Assembly (NCBI GenBank): GCA_021734905.1
Contig: JAIPIB010000002.1
Span: 62,001 to 126,000 of the forward strand
Length of the DNA stretch: 64,000 nucleotides
Source: Minisyncoccota bacterium
GTDB lineage: Bacteria; Patescibacteria; Paceibacteria; UBA9973; UBA918
Direction of reading: 5' to 3'
Below the pieces are notes generated by a model. The model was given only the letters and a program-made list of their open reading frames with translations, was not told the DNA's origin and searched no databases. Below, piece after piece: positions 43,453 through 50,588 of the stretch; the stretch's first letter is position 1, and each line of letters begins with the position of its first letter. A program made the translations under genes and the position numbers.

Positions 43453-44013
43453 ATGAAGCGAGTAATAATAGTCCATAGATGGGAAGGCGGATCGCATGAT
43501 GACTGGCGGCCATGGCTCAAGACGGAACTTGAGAACATGGGTTATGAGGTACTCGCGCCGGATATGCCTGATACTGATGTGCCAGTTATTGAAAAGTGGG
43601 TCGACAAGCTATCCGAGATAGTCGGCATTCCTGATTCCGAAACATATTTCATTGGTCACTCTATTGGATGCCAGACTATTCTGCGATATCTGGAAACTGT
43701 CGATACGCAAGTCGGTGGTGCATTGTTTGTTGCTGGATGGTTCAATCTTGAGAATCTTGAAGATGAAGAAGTTACACAAATTGCAAAGCCGTGGATTGAA
43801 ACTTCTATAGATACTGAGAAGATAAAAACTGTACTCCCGAAATCAATCTTACTCATCTCAAAAGATGATCCATATGGAGCTTTTCAAGAAAACATAGACA
43901 AGTTCAGCCAGTTCGTAACGCATACGAGCGTCTTTGACCATACCGAGCACTTCACTGAATCCGAAGATCCTTCCATTCTTGGACAATTTGAAAATCTGGT
44001 TCAGGAAAACTAA
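43453..44013 (+). CDS. Alpha/beta serine hydrolase, RBBP9/YdeN-like
   Basis: A protein of 186 aa of the small serine hydrolase family. The N-terminal VIIVHRWEGGSHDDWRPWL carries the oxyanion region, GHSIGCQT the nucleophile Ser, ISKDDPYG the Asp, and DHTEHFTE the catalytic His. The substrate is unknown. It is the only convincing gene in the 42.7-44.6 kb repeat region, flanked by tRNA-like repeats on both sides and followed by a UUCG-type terminator, so it may be cargo of that element. The start is fixed by the TATAAT 6 nt upstream. Confidence 0.88.
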   Translation: MKRVIIVHRWEGGSHDDWRPWLKTELENMGYEVLAPDMPDTDVPVIEKWVDKLSEIVGIPDSETYFIGHSIGCQTILRYLETVDTQVGGALFVAGWFNLENLEDEEVTQIAKPWIETSIDTEKIKTVLPKSILLISKDDPYGAFQENIDKFSQFVTHTSVFDHTEHFTESEDPSILGQFENLVQEN

Positions 44014-44065
44014 CGCTCGAGAAGGGTCGAAATGATATGCTAGAAAAGCACCTGAAAACCTTGCG

Positions 44066-44108
44066 GGGGCAACGAACCACAGGGTTCTATCTCGAGTAGG
44101 GTCATGTA
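44066..44108 (+). repeat. Degenerate repeat R4
   Basis: GGGGCAACGAACCAC (44066-44080) recalls the motif at 42870, and GGGTTCTATCTC..AGGGTCATG recalls the tRNA T-arm and 3' end with several differences. It faces R5, so GGGTCATG and CATGACCC form the outer arms of a large inverted repeat. Confidence 0.5.
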
Positions 44109-44115
44109 AGCAATC

Positions 44116-44135
44116 GCCGCCTTCGGGCGGCTTTT
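44116..44135 (+). terminator. Terminator of the hydrolase gene
   Basis: GCCGCC and GGCGGC pair around a TTCG tetraloop, followed by TTTT. Confidence 0.88.
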
Positions 44136-44136
44136 G

Positions 44137-44183
44137 CATGACCCCACGAGTAAACAGTTTGGAAAACTGTTTAAGTGAGAATA
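44137..44183 (-). repeat. tRNA-Glu-derived repeat R5
   Basis: On the minus strand: ATTCTCACT, then the hairpin TAAACAGTT/AACTGTTTA, then CTCGTGGGGTCATG. The flanks equal those of R2, while the hairpin sequence is entirely different yet still pairs. Confidence 0.75.
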
Positions 44184-44187
44184 TTAC

Positions 44188-44580
44188 TAACGGAGTCCCC
44201 GCCTCCGTTAGTAAGCAAATTGAAGAAATTTTACATTTGTTTCGTTTATGGTATTCTCCAAATGCGCACGACCGTACTCTATTCTCCTCAGTAATGAGGT
44301 GTGCCAGAGAACAGCGCATTCTGGGGGGGGAATATCCCCAGTGCCGCAGCGAGAGAAGTTGGTTGACAGTGGGTGGTTGCACACCCGCTGCGCTCCCCCT
44401 CGAAAACTTCTCTCGCAGCGGTTTTTTTATACAAAAATTTAATTTTCCGCAGAACGGACTTGTGGAAGTAGAACACAGCGACGGCGATATTATCCATCTC
44501 AAAACACTGATGGAAATGACAAGACTGAATAGGCGCCAGCAGTAACAGCCAGGACTTTTGCCGGGGTCATCTGAAATATG
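44188..44580. other. Structured region without a convincing gene
   Basis: This stretch holds a 10-bp hairpin ACTAACGGAG/CTCCGTTAGT (about 44187-44213), a G8 run before AATATCCCC, and a large hairpin with 17-bp arms (44344-44360 and 44405-44421, one mismatch) followed by seven T. Another GGGGTCAT lies at 44564. An open frame at 44138-44545 crosses all of these; only its last 30 codons look protein-like, perhaps a gene remnant. Open frames on both strands are judged non-coding. Confidence 0.5.
44344..44428 (+). terminator. Large terminator-like hairpin
   Basis: A 17-bp stem with one mismatch, a 44-nt loop with an inner GGGT/ACCC pairing, and a T7 tail. No obvious upstream gene needs it. Confidence 0.6.
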
Positions 44581-44655
44581 GTGACCATTTTCTTTTGCAT
44601 ACCTGCATCACGCGGTCAGACCTGTTGTAAAGTAAATGAATTGGATCAAAACAGA

Positions 44656-44684
44656 AAAGGCCTCTCGCATCGCGAGAGGCCTTT
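44656..44684 (-). terminator. Terminator of the DUF454 gene
   Basis: AAAGGCCTCTCGC (44656-44668) pairs perfectly with 44672-44684 around ATC. It overlaps the stop codon region. Confidence 0.85.
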
Positions 44685-45075
44685 AGTTTAGAGCGTCACC
44701 TATTCTATGCCGAGATGGCCTTGTCAGAATATACACAGAAACGCTCGTTCCAATTACAAGCATTGCAACTTTCACCATAAGAATCGGTGCTGCATACACC
44801 ACCCATCCGATACTGATGACAATCATTGTTACTGCAATAATTTTTGCACGAACTGGAATTGAGCCGAATTCCTTCCACTCAACGATAAGTGGACCAAAAT
44901 ACCTGTTCTCAAGCAGTGCTTGATGAAATCGTGGCGATCCCCTTTCATAACAAAAGCATGCAAGAAGAAGAAATGGCGTAGTTGGCAACACTGGAAGAAA
45001 AATTCCAATGACACCAATCACAAGAAACGTGTGCCCACACAGAACACTGAATAAGCGAAATATTTTTTGCCTCAA
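44683..45075 (-). CDS. DUF454 (YbaN-like) inner membrane protein
   Basis: A protein of 130 aa with three or four transmembrane helices. The family signature GIFLPVLPTTPFLLLACFCYERGSP is clear, followed by FGPLIVEWKEFGSIPVRAK. Function is unknown. The start is a TTG at 45075, supported by AGGAG on the minus strand about 8 nt upstream; no nearer ATG precedes the conserved region. It is monocistronic, with a strong terminator at its end. Confidence 0.86.
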   Translation of the reverse strand: MRQKIFRLFSVLCGHTFLVIGVIGIFLPVLPTTPFLLLACFCYERGSPRFHQALLENRYFGPLIVEWKEFGSIPVRAKIIAVTMIVISIGWVVYAAPILMVKVAMLVIGTSVSVYILTRPSRHRIGDALN

Positions 45076-45209
45076 TTTGCTTCTCCTATGGCTTATGACG
45101 AAAAACTAGACCAGAACATCCTAGGATAGATTACACCACTCAAACAAAATTGACAGTAGTCGCTGTAGAATGCTGATAATTTCATACGGAGCAAGACCTT
45201 TCTGTATGC

Positions 45210-45239
45210 AAAATTGACCGAGGCAAGGCCTCGGTCAAT
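45210..45239 (-). terminator. Terminator of the TauE/SafE gene
   Basis: ATTGACCGAGGC and GCCTCGGTCAAT pair around AAG; the minus-strand tail is TTTT. Confidence 0.85.
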
Positions 45240-45257
45240 TCTTATCGAGAAAATTGT

Positions 45258-45989
45258 TTAAAACAATTTAATAAAAAGCAGCACGGTAATTAAAATCATA
45301 GTTACAAGTCCAAGAATATCGGCCACCCCCTTACTCAGTCGTTTTAGTATTTTTTTACCAAATACTATAGAAATTATAATCAGCGGAATAAGATATAAAA
45401 TTGGAACAACCATTTCGATTGAAAGTTGGTCCGTCTTAAGTCGAACTAAAAAGGCAAAAATAAGTGCAATGAAGCTTATGAGTGACGTAGTACCATGAAC
45501 TTGTTGAAGCGACATATTTTCAGACAATAGATAGACCTTTCGCAATGAACCCCCTGCACCTAGACCAGTTCCCTGCATAAAACCAGAAATTATGCTCACA
45601 AATACTATTGTTGGGCCATGAATATCTTTTGGCTTTTTTTGAACGACAAGCATCTCGTATATTTTCTTTATCAAAAAGTAAAGTGACATTAGAAAAATTA
45701 AAACAAATAGCACTCTTGGCTGAATGAGGCTAATGGTATATGAACCTAAAATCGCCATAACAACTGTTATGGGTAACATTTTCCTAATGTAGACAAATAG
45801 AATATCATTATGGAACACACACATCTTTACAAAGCTATTTACCATAAAAAAGAACGCAGCCATACCAACGGCAACATGTGGTTCAACAACAAGAGACAGG
45901 AGTGGATTGAGAGCAACTGCACCAGACATGGGTACAATTACAAAGAAAAATGATGAGAGTCCGAGAAGAATGTAAACAAATATCTCCAT
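45258..45989 (-). CDS. TauE/SafE-family membrane transporter
   Basis: A protein of 243 aa with about eight hydrophobic helices in two halves. The second half has SGFMQGTGLGAGGSLRK followed by HGTTSLISF, matching the repeated GxGxGGG...TS pattern of this sulfite/organosulfonate exporter family; the first half is less conserved. The transported anion cannot be told from the sequence. It lies 52 nt downstream of mscS on the same strand. Confidence 0.82.
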   Translation of the reverse strand: MEIFVYILLGLSSFFFVIVPMSGAVALNPLLSLVVEPHVAVGMAAFFFMVNSFVKMCVFHNDILFVYIRKMLPITVVMAILGSYTISLIQPRVLFVLIFLMSLYFLIKKIYEMLVVQKKPKDIHGPTIVFVSIISGFMQGTGLGAGGSLRKVYLLSENMSLQQVHGTTSLISFIALIFAFLVRLKTDQLSIEMVVPILYLIPLIIISIVFGKKILKRLSKGVADILGLVTMILITVLLFIKLF

Positions 45990-46041
45990 AAATTATTTCA
46001 AATCTTGGAAGCTTCCTTTCAATTACTAATACTAATTACAA

Positions 46042-46899
46042 CTATTTAATTGTATGAACAACTCTCTGAGGAAATGGAATCTCAATACCAGCCTTATCGA
46101 AGGCGATCTTTATCCGTTTCCTGAATTCTCCAGCCACTGCCCATTGTCTGAGTGGTTTTGTATCACCAAGAATTTTAATCACCATTGCTGAATCTCCAAA
46201 CGAATCCAGTCTTTCGAAATGAATAGGCTTTAAGATATCTGTTTTCCATACAGGATCTTCTGCCATTTCAGCGCCGGCTCTATCCACCACAGCGATAACT
46301 TTTTCAATATCAGCATTATACGAAATTCCAATATCAAGATTAACTCTTGCAAACTCTTTAGAAAGATTCGAGACCTTTGCCACAACCCCGTGAGGAACAT
46401 TATGCACAACACCATCTAAATCCCTGAGTGTTGCTACACGAATACTGATATCTTCCACGAGCCCACAAGTACCATCAAGGCAAACCACATCCCCAATTCT
46501 GTACTGATTTTCAAGAATTATAAAAAGACCGGCAACAACGTCACGAATAAGGTACTGTCCACCAAAACCAATAGCAAGACCAGCAACACCTGCAGCAGCA
46601 AGTAGCGGACCAATCTCAATTCCCAACTCTGAGAGAATCATAAGTAACGCAACAATCCAGACACCAACCTTAATCGTCCCTCTCACTATTCGAATCAACG
46701 TATCTTCCCTCTTTCTCTCTGCTTCCTCTGTTCTAAAATTCTTTGAGGTGATTATTTTTCTGATTAGCTTTTCAAAAAAAATTCCTCCTGCATATTCAAA
46801 AGTAAGTGCGAATATGCAAATGGCTACTATCGAAAGGCCGTGTTGAAACGACCAGTCTGTGAAAGCTGAAGAAATATCAGCAAAATTAAATTTTATCAT
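46042..46899 (-). CDS. Small-conductance mechanosensitive channel, MscS family
   Basis: A protein of 285 aa with three N-terminal transmembrane helices; the pore helix is the Ala/Gly-rich AAAGVAGLAIGFGGQYLIRDVVAG. The beta domain follows with YRIGDVVCLDG and the VEDISIRVATLRDLDG stretch, then the C-terminal alpha/beta cage (LDIGISYNADIEKV). It opens under membrane tension to release solutes. Length matches E. coli MscS. Confidence 0.94.
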   Translation of the reverse strand: MIKFNFADISSAFTDWSFQHGLSIVAICIFALTFEYAGGIFFEKLIRKIITSKNFRTEEAERKREDTLIRIVRGTIKVGVWIVALLMILSELGIEIGPLLAAAGVAGLAIGFGGQYLIRDVVAGLFIILENQYRIGDVVCLDGTCGLVEDISIRVATLRDLDGVVHNVPHGVVAKVSNLSKEFARVNLDIGISYNADIEKVIAVVDRAGAEMAEDPVWKTDILKPIHFERLDSFGDSAMVIKILGDTKPLRQWAVAGEFRKRIKIAFDKAGIEIPFPQRVVHTIK

Positions 46900-46919
46900 G
46901 CCTCTATACTCACCCTAGA

Positions 46920-47110
46920 TCAAAAAAGATGCAAGTTTTATGTACTGCTGTGATACTATATGGACTTAGTTGAAATTTGTAGTTTTTGATTTGTTAATTA
47001 TTTGCTTAGTATTTTAGGAAAATTACTATTCTACTTCTGTAAACTGCATTATTGAAACACTCACATTTTGTGAGTTTTATTATTTTCGCATTAAAGATTT
47101 ATACAACACC
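46920..47110 (+). other. Leader region upstream of pyk
   Basis: AT-rich sequence with no gene. AACACTCACA and TGTGAGTTT form a hairpin followed by TTATTATT (about 47055-47085), which may terminate an upstream transcript before the pyk promoter. TATACA at 47100-47105 is the likely pyk -10 box. Confidence 0.45.
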
Positions 47111-47111
47111 T

Positions 47112-48536
47112 ATGTTAAAAGAGCTTCATACAAAAACAAAAATTGTTGCGACACTCGGCCCCAAATCCTCGGACGTAGAAACAATTAGAAAAATGCTTAT
47201 GAATGGCCTGTCTGTTGCGCGAATCAACATGAGCCATGGTGATCATGCTGAACATAGCACAAAAATTAAAAATGCACGGCTTGCATCAAGACAAACTGGA
47301 GTTCCTCTTGCAATACTTCAAGACCTAGCTGGACCAAAAATACGCATCGGCGATTTTAATACTGAAGAAGTGACACTCATCCCTGGTAAATCTTTGATTC
47401 TTAGTACCGAAAAGTGTGTCGGGACTGTAGAGAGAGTTTTTGTAAACTATAAAAAGCTGCCCCAGGAAGTTTCAAAAGGAATGACGATTTACCTCAACGA
47501 TGGAAAGCAGAGTCTCTTAGTAGAAAAAATTACGTTAAAAGAAATTCTTACAACTGTTGTGACAGGTGGGACTATTCGAGGAAGACGCGGAGTAAATGTT
47601 CCTGATGCAGATCTTTCAATATCATCACTTACTCCGAAAGATAGAAAAGATTTAATATTTGGGCTTTCTCAAGGGGTTGATTTCGTTACCCTATCATTCG
47701 TCCGCACAGCAAAAGACATTAAGACACTCAGAACACTCATTGGTGATGAACGAAGAATACCCATCATTGCAAAAATCGAGACAAAAAGTGCTATCGACAA
47801 TCTCGAAGGGATTGTCGATGCGGCAGACATCATCATGGTTGCGCGAGGTGATCTTGCAACTGAGATGCCGCTTGAGAAGGTTCCACTTCTCCAAAAAAGG
47901 ATCATCCGCATGGCAAACAAAGCAGGAAAACCTGTTATTACAGCGACTCAAATGCTCGATTCGATGAGAATTGCTTCAACACCAACGAGGGCAGAGGTCA
48001 CTGATATTGCAAATGCAATACTTGATGGAACAGATGCAATCATGCTCTCAGATGAAACAGCTATCGGCCTGCACCCAGATAAAGCAGTTGCGATTATGGC
48101 AAAAGTTGCAAAAGAGGTTGAGTCAGATCCTTACTTTATCGAAAGACAAAAGCAGTGGGATTTCAAACCAGAGACTGTTTGTGACGTAGTCGGTAGGTCA
48201 ATCTCAAAATCAGTCATCGCAACAGGTGCAAAAGCGATCATTGCATTTAGTGAAAGTGGGTATACAGGATGCATGATTGCAAGCTACAGACCCCGTGTGC
48301 CAATATTTGTCATTACTCCGCACAAAGATACATTTAGTAAGATGCTTATTGTATACGGGTGTGAACCTATATTAGTAGAAAAAAAGATTAAAGACCTCTC
48401 TGGTGCACGTAAAATTGCAAAAAATGTACTCCTTGAGCGAGAGATTGCTACAAAAGGTGACATCTACGTACTCGGCGCTGGAATGCCTTTTGGTATACCA
48501 TGCTCAACAAATATGATGATAGTTGAGAACATATAG
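47112..48536 (+). CDS. pyk: Pyruvate kinase
   Basis: A glycolytic enzyme of 474 aa making ATP and pyruvate from phosphoenolpyruvate. KIVATLGPKSSDVETI and ARINMSHG open the barrel, IIAKIETKSAIDNLEGI holds the catalytic Lys/Glu, and MVARGDLATEMPLEKVP plus ATQMLDSM follow. The C-terminal regulatory domain is present. The frame is open from 47052, but the added 20 residues are not family-like and TATACA ends 6 nt before the ATG at 47112. With pgi it points to a glycolytic, probably fermentative, energy metabolism. Confidence 0.95.
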   Translation: MLKELHTKTKIVATLGPKSSDVETIRKMLMNGLSVARINMSHGDHAEHSTKIKNARLASRQTGVPLAILQDLAGPKIRIGDFNTEEVTLIPGKSLILSTEKCVGTVERVFVNYKKLPQEVSKGMTIYLNDGKQSLLVEKITLKEILTTVVTGGTIRGRRGVNVPDADLSISSLTPKDRKDLIFGLSQGVDFVTLSFVRTAKDIKTLRTLIGDERRIPIIAKIETKSAIDNLEGIVDAADIIMVARGDLATEMPLEKVPLLQKRIIRMANKAGKPVITATQMLDSMRIASTPTRAEVTDIANAILDGTDAIMLSDETAIGLHPDKAVAIMAKVAKEVESDPYFIERQKQWDFKPETVCDVVGRSISKSVIATGAKAIIAFSESGYTGCMIASYRPRVPIFVITPHKDTFSKMLIVYGCEPILVEKKIKDLSGARKIAKNVLLEREIATKGDIYVLGAGMPFGIPCSTNMMIVENI

Positions 48537-48588
48537 AACCTATCGAAAGACACCTTTACGTTTGAGAATTTAGTAGTATTCTGTGCCT

Positions 48589-49359
48589 ATGAATACTCTT
48601 CATCGGAGAACCTGCGTAATTGTAGGTGCCACTATTACGCTTGTTGTTGCGGCTCTTTTTATGTCTAACAGTAACAATCAAGTAGATACTGCAATTGTCC
48701 TGAACGAGGTTATTGAGCCTACAATTGAAGCGGAATTTCGAGGAGAAAATGCTTCAAGTACAAAAAACGAATTGAGCAGCACGACTACATCATCAGAGCT
48801 AGATAGTACTCCTGCCCTAAAATCTACTCAAACGTCTGTAACAAAGGTTGAGTCAAAAGAGAAAACTGTAAAGACTGAAGTTCCTATAACGAGTGAGGCA
48901 AAGACATTAAAATTTAGTTCAACTGACATGCTTAAGGCACACAATGCCGTTCGCTCATCTGTGGGTATATCTAACCTCTCTTGGTCAGAAACTCTTGCTA
49001 AAAGTTCTCAAGTCTGGAGTGACACCTTACAATCAGAGGATTGTAAATTTCATCATGACTTGAGTACACCATACGGTGAAAACATTTACTGGGCATGGAG
49101 CACGAGAGCAGACGGCACGAGACTTGTCAGTAATCCCAAAGATTCAGTAGAGTGGTGGGCAGCGGAAGAAGCCTTCTATAACTACCAGAAAAATACCTGC
49201 AAAGCTGGGGAGGAATGTGGCCACTACACACAAATTGTCTGGAGGACAACAACAGAAGTTGGTTGTAGTGTAAGTATATGTTTGAACGGAGACAAGCAAA
49301 CTGATATGTGGGTCTGTCGCTATAATCCAGCCGGCAATGACGGGACACAGCCGTATTAG
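48589..49359 (+). CDS. Secreted CAP/SCP-domain protein
   Basis: A protein of 256 aa. A signal anchor (about residues 8-28) leads to an S/T/E/K-rich linker and a CAP domain from about residue 110: MLKAHNAVRSSVGI, FHHDLSTPYGENIYWAW, CGHYTQIVWRTTTEVGC and WVCRYNPAGN. The cleft His/Glu residues are all present, and five or more cysteines suggest disulfides, fitting the DsbD-like protein nearby. The signature is close to the eukaryotic PR-1/SCP type. The start is taken as the ATG at 48589, not the GTG 6 nt earlier. Function is unknown. Confidence 0.88.
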   Translation: MNTLHRRTCVIVGATITLVVAALFMSNSNNQVDTAIVLNEVIEPTIEAEFRGENASSTKNELSSTTTSSELDSTPALKSTQTSVTKVESKEKTVKTEVPITSEAKTLKFSSTDMLKAHNAVRSSVGISNLSWSETLAKSSQVWSDTLQSEDCKFHHDLSTPYGENIYWAWSTRADGTRLVSNPKDSVEWWAAEEAFYNYQKNTCKAGEECGHYTQIVWRTTTEVGCSVSICLNGDKQTDMWVCRYNPAGNDGTQPY

Positions 49360-49394
49360 TGATAATATAGCCAAAAGACTCTGTATTTGAGATA

Positions 49395-49424
49395 TTGACG
49401 ACAATGCTTTATCCATGGTATAAT
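49395..49424 (+). promoter_or_regulatory. Promoter of cassette E
   Basis: TTGACG (49395-49400), an 18-nt spacer and TATAAT (49419-49424). Confidence 0.75.
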
Positions 49425-49518
49425 ATATAGAGTATGGTTGCAGGTATGCTTGCCTGCTTTGATAATTCTCTCGAGAGGCCGGACAAATGAACAGAGCAAA
49501 ACAAACAGTGGTGTGGCG

Positions 49519-49821
49519 ATGCAAAAGTGGCAACGACTCGCCCTTCTGCAGGCGAAATCTGGTGACTTTGGAATCACAGATGTCGGTGAGGTTGTACACC
49601 TCGGCGGATCTACCAGCGATGCTGTGGTTGAGGGTGGCATCGTCACCTACGACAAGCAACTTACTTCAGGTGGCTTCTACAAAAAGCCACTGGATGAACT
49701 CGCACAGAACATCGTGCGAGTGATAAAAAAGGACAACGCCGTGCATGGTGTGATTGACCAGTGCTTCTACAGAGGCCTGATCGTCACAACAAAAGGTCCA
49801 GCAGCATGGACTTGTACATAG
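49519..49821 (+). CDS. Cassette E: small protein of about 100 aa, unknown
   Basis: The frame ending at 49821 is clearly coding from about 49519, with GC-ending codons (ATC GTC ACC TAC GAC AAG type) unlike the AT-rich neighbours. It encodes an alpha/beta product with VVEGGIVTYDKQLTSGGFYKKP and LDELAQNIVRVIKKDNAVHGVI. The start is uncertain: ATG 49519 has no SD, a TTG at 49438 is in frame, and a better-placed ATG at 49487 opens another frame (78 codons). An 18-codon ORF from 49434 ends with ATGA overlap at 49487. A frameshift joining the 49487 start to this frame cannot be excluded. No family is recognised. Confidence 0.55.
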   Translation: MQKWQRLALLQAKSGDFGITDVGEVVHLGGSTSDAVVEGGIVTYDKQLTSGGFYKKPLDELAQNIVRVIKKDNAVHGVIDQCFYRGLIVTTKGPAAWTCT

Positions 49822-49838
49822 TTTGCGCCAAGCAAACT

Positions 49839-49873
49839 AAAGGGCTTACACACATCGTGTGTAAGCCCTTTTT
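49839..49873 (+). terminator. Terminator of cassette E
   Basis: AAAGGGCTTACACAC (49839-49853) pairs perfectly with 49857-49871 around ATC, followed by T. A small GTTTGC/GCAAAC hairpin precedes it. Confidence 0.93.
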
Positions 49874-49919
49874 ACTATCTATATTTCAAACTAACATTAT
49901 TCCCACTCTCAGCATTATC

Positions 49920-50537
49920 TCAACTACCGTTTTCGATCTTTGAAATCAGAGATTCGAAATCTGACTCATTGAGAAAATCCAGTTGATCTCTTTGTATTGT
50001 AAGAACCTTAGGTTTTATTTCATCACGATTGAAAAATGAAGTGTGCAGTTTATGAATTGGCAAAGCTTGGTTTTGGATAAATTCCTCACTTTGGTCAAAA
50101 TCCCTTCCTCCCCTTTTAATAAAGTCTCGAATTCCGCTTTCTTCTAATGAAAGAAAAATTACAACATCAGGCCATGGGAGAGTCTGCTTATCAATAGTTG
50201 CAAGATCGTATATAACTTCACTTTCAAAATCTTTTGCTAGTGCATCTATATACAGCTGATAACTAATCCAAAAATTGTCTGTAACGACGACACTACCCTC
50301 CTCTTTCTTTTCTAAAGCACCCAAATACTCCTTGACGAGCTTATTGCGAAACCATGTTATGCGTTCTAAAGGGCGAATATTCTCTTGAATATCAATACGG
50401 ATACGTTCTGGAAAATCTGACTCTTCTCCTTCTAGAATCGCCACTCCATTATAGTGTTGTGCTAATAGTTTAACGAGAAATGATTTCCCTGCTCGTGGGC
50501 CGCCGACTACAGAAATAATTTTTCCAACTTTACTCAT
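49920..50537 (-). CDS. P-loop nucleotide/nucleoside kinase-like protein
   Basis: A protein of 205 aa. Walker A is VVGGPRAGKSFLVK near the N-terminus; VVVTDNFWISYQLY and PWPDVVIFLSLEESGIRDFIKRGGRD resemble the lid and DRY-like regions of deoxynucleoside and thymidylate kinases. I cannot name the substrate. The ATG at 50537 is preferred to one five codons earlier because it directly precedes the first strand. It lies 51 nt downstream of murF and may be the last gene of the division operon. Confidence 0.72.
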   Translation of the reverse strand: MSKVGKIISVVGGPRAGKSFLVKLLAQHYNGVAILEGEESDFPERIRIDIQENIRPLERITWFRNKLVKEYLGALEKKEEGSVVVTDNFWISYQLYIDALAKDFESEVIYDLATIDKQTLPWPDVVIFLSLEESGIRDFIKRGGRDFDQSEEFIQNQALPIHKLHTSFFNRDEIKPKVLTIQRDQLDFLNESDFESLISKIENGS

Positions 50538-50588
50538 ATTTCTTGTTTTCACTGGACTTCAATTACGCACTCTTGTGTAAATAATTTC

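Noticed and set aside
42654..44183. Integron-like attC array
   Set aside because: The repeats lack the GTTRRRY/RYYYAAC core sites of attC, no intI gene is seen, and the flanks match a tRNA end instead.
43858..44502. Minus-strand 214-codon frame over the hydrolase end and repeats
   Set aside because: It passes through two terminators, the tRNA-derived repeat R5 and the antisense of the hydrolase active-site region.
44138..44545. Plus-strand 135-codon frame starting in R5
   Set aside because: Its start is the repeat flank (ATGACCCCACGAG) and it runs through several strong hairpins including one with a T7 tail. Only the last 30 codons look coding; kept as a possible gene remnant.
49487..49723. 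Alternative 78-codon frame in cassette E
   Set aside because: It has the better-placed ATG, but its composition is implausible compared with the overlapping frame ending at 49821.
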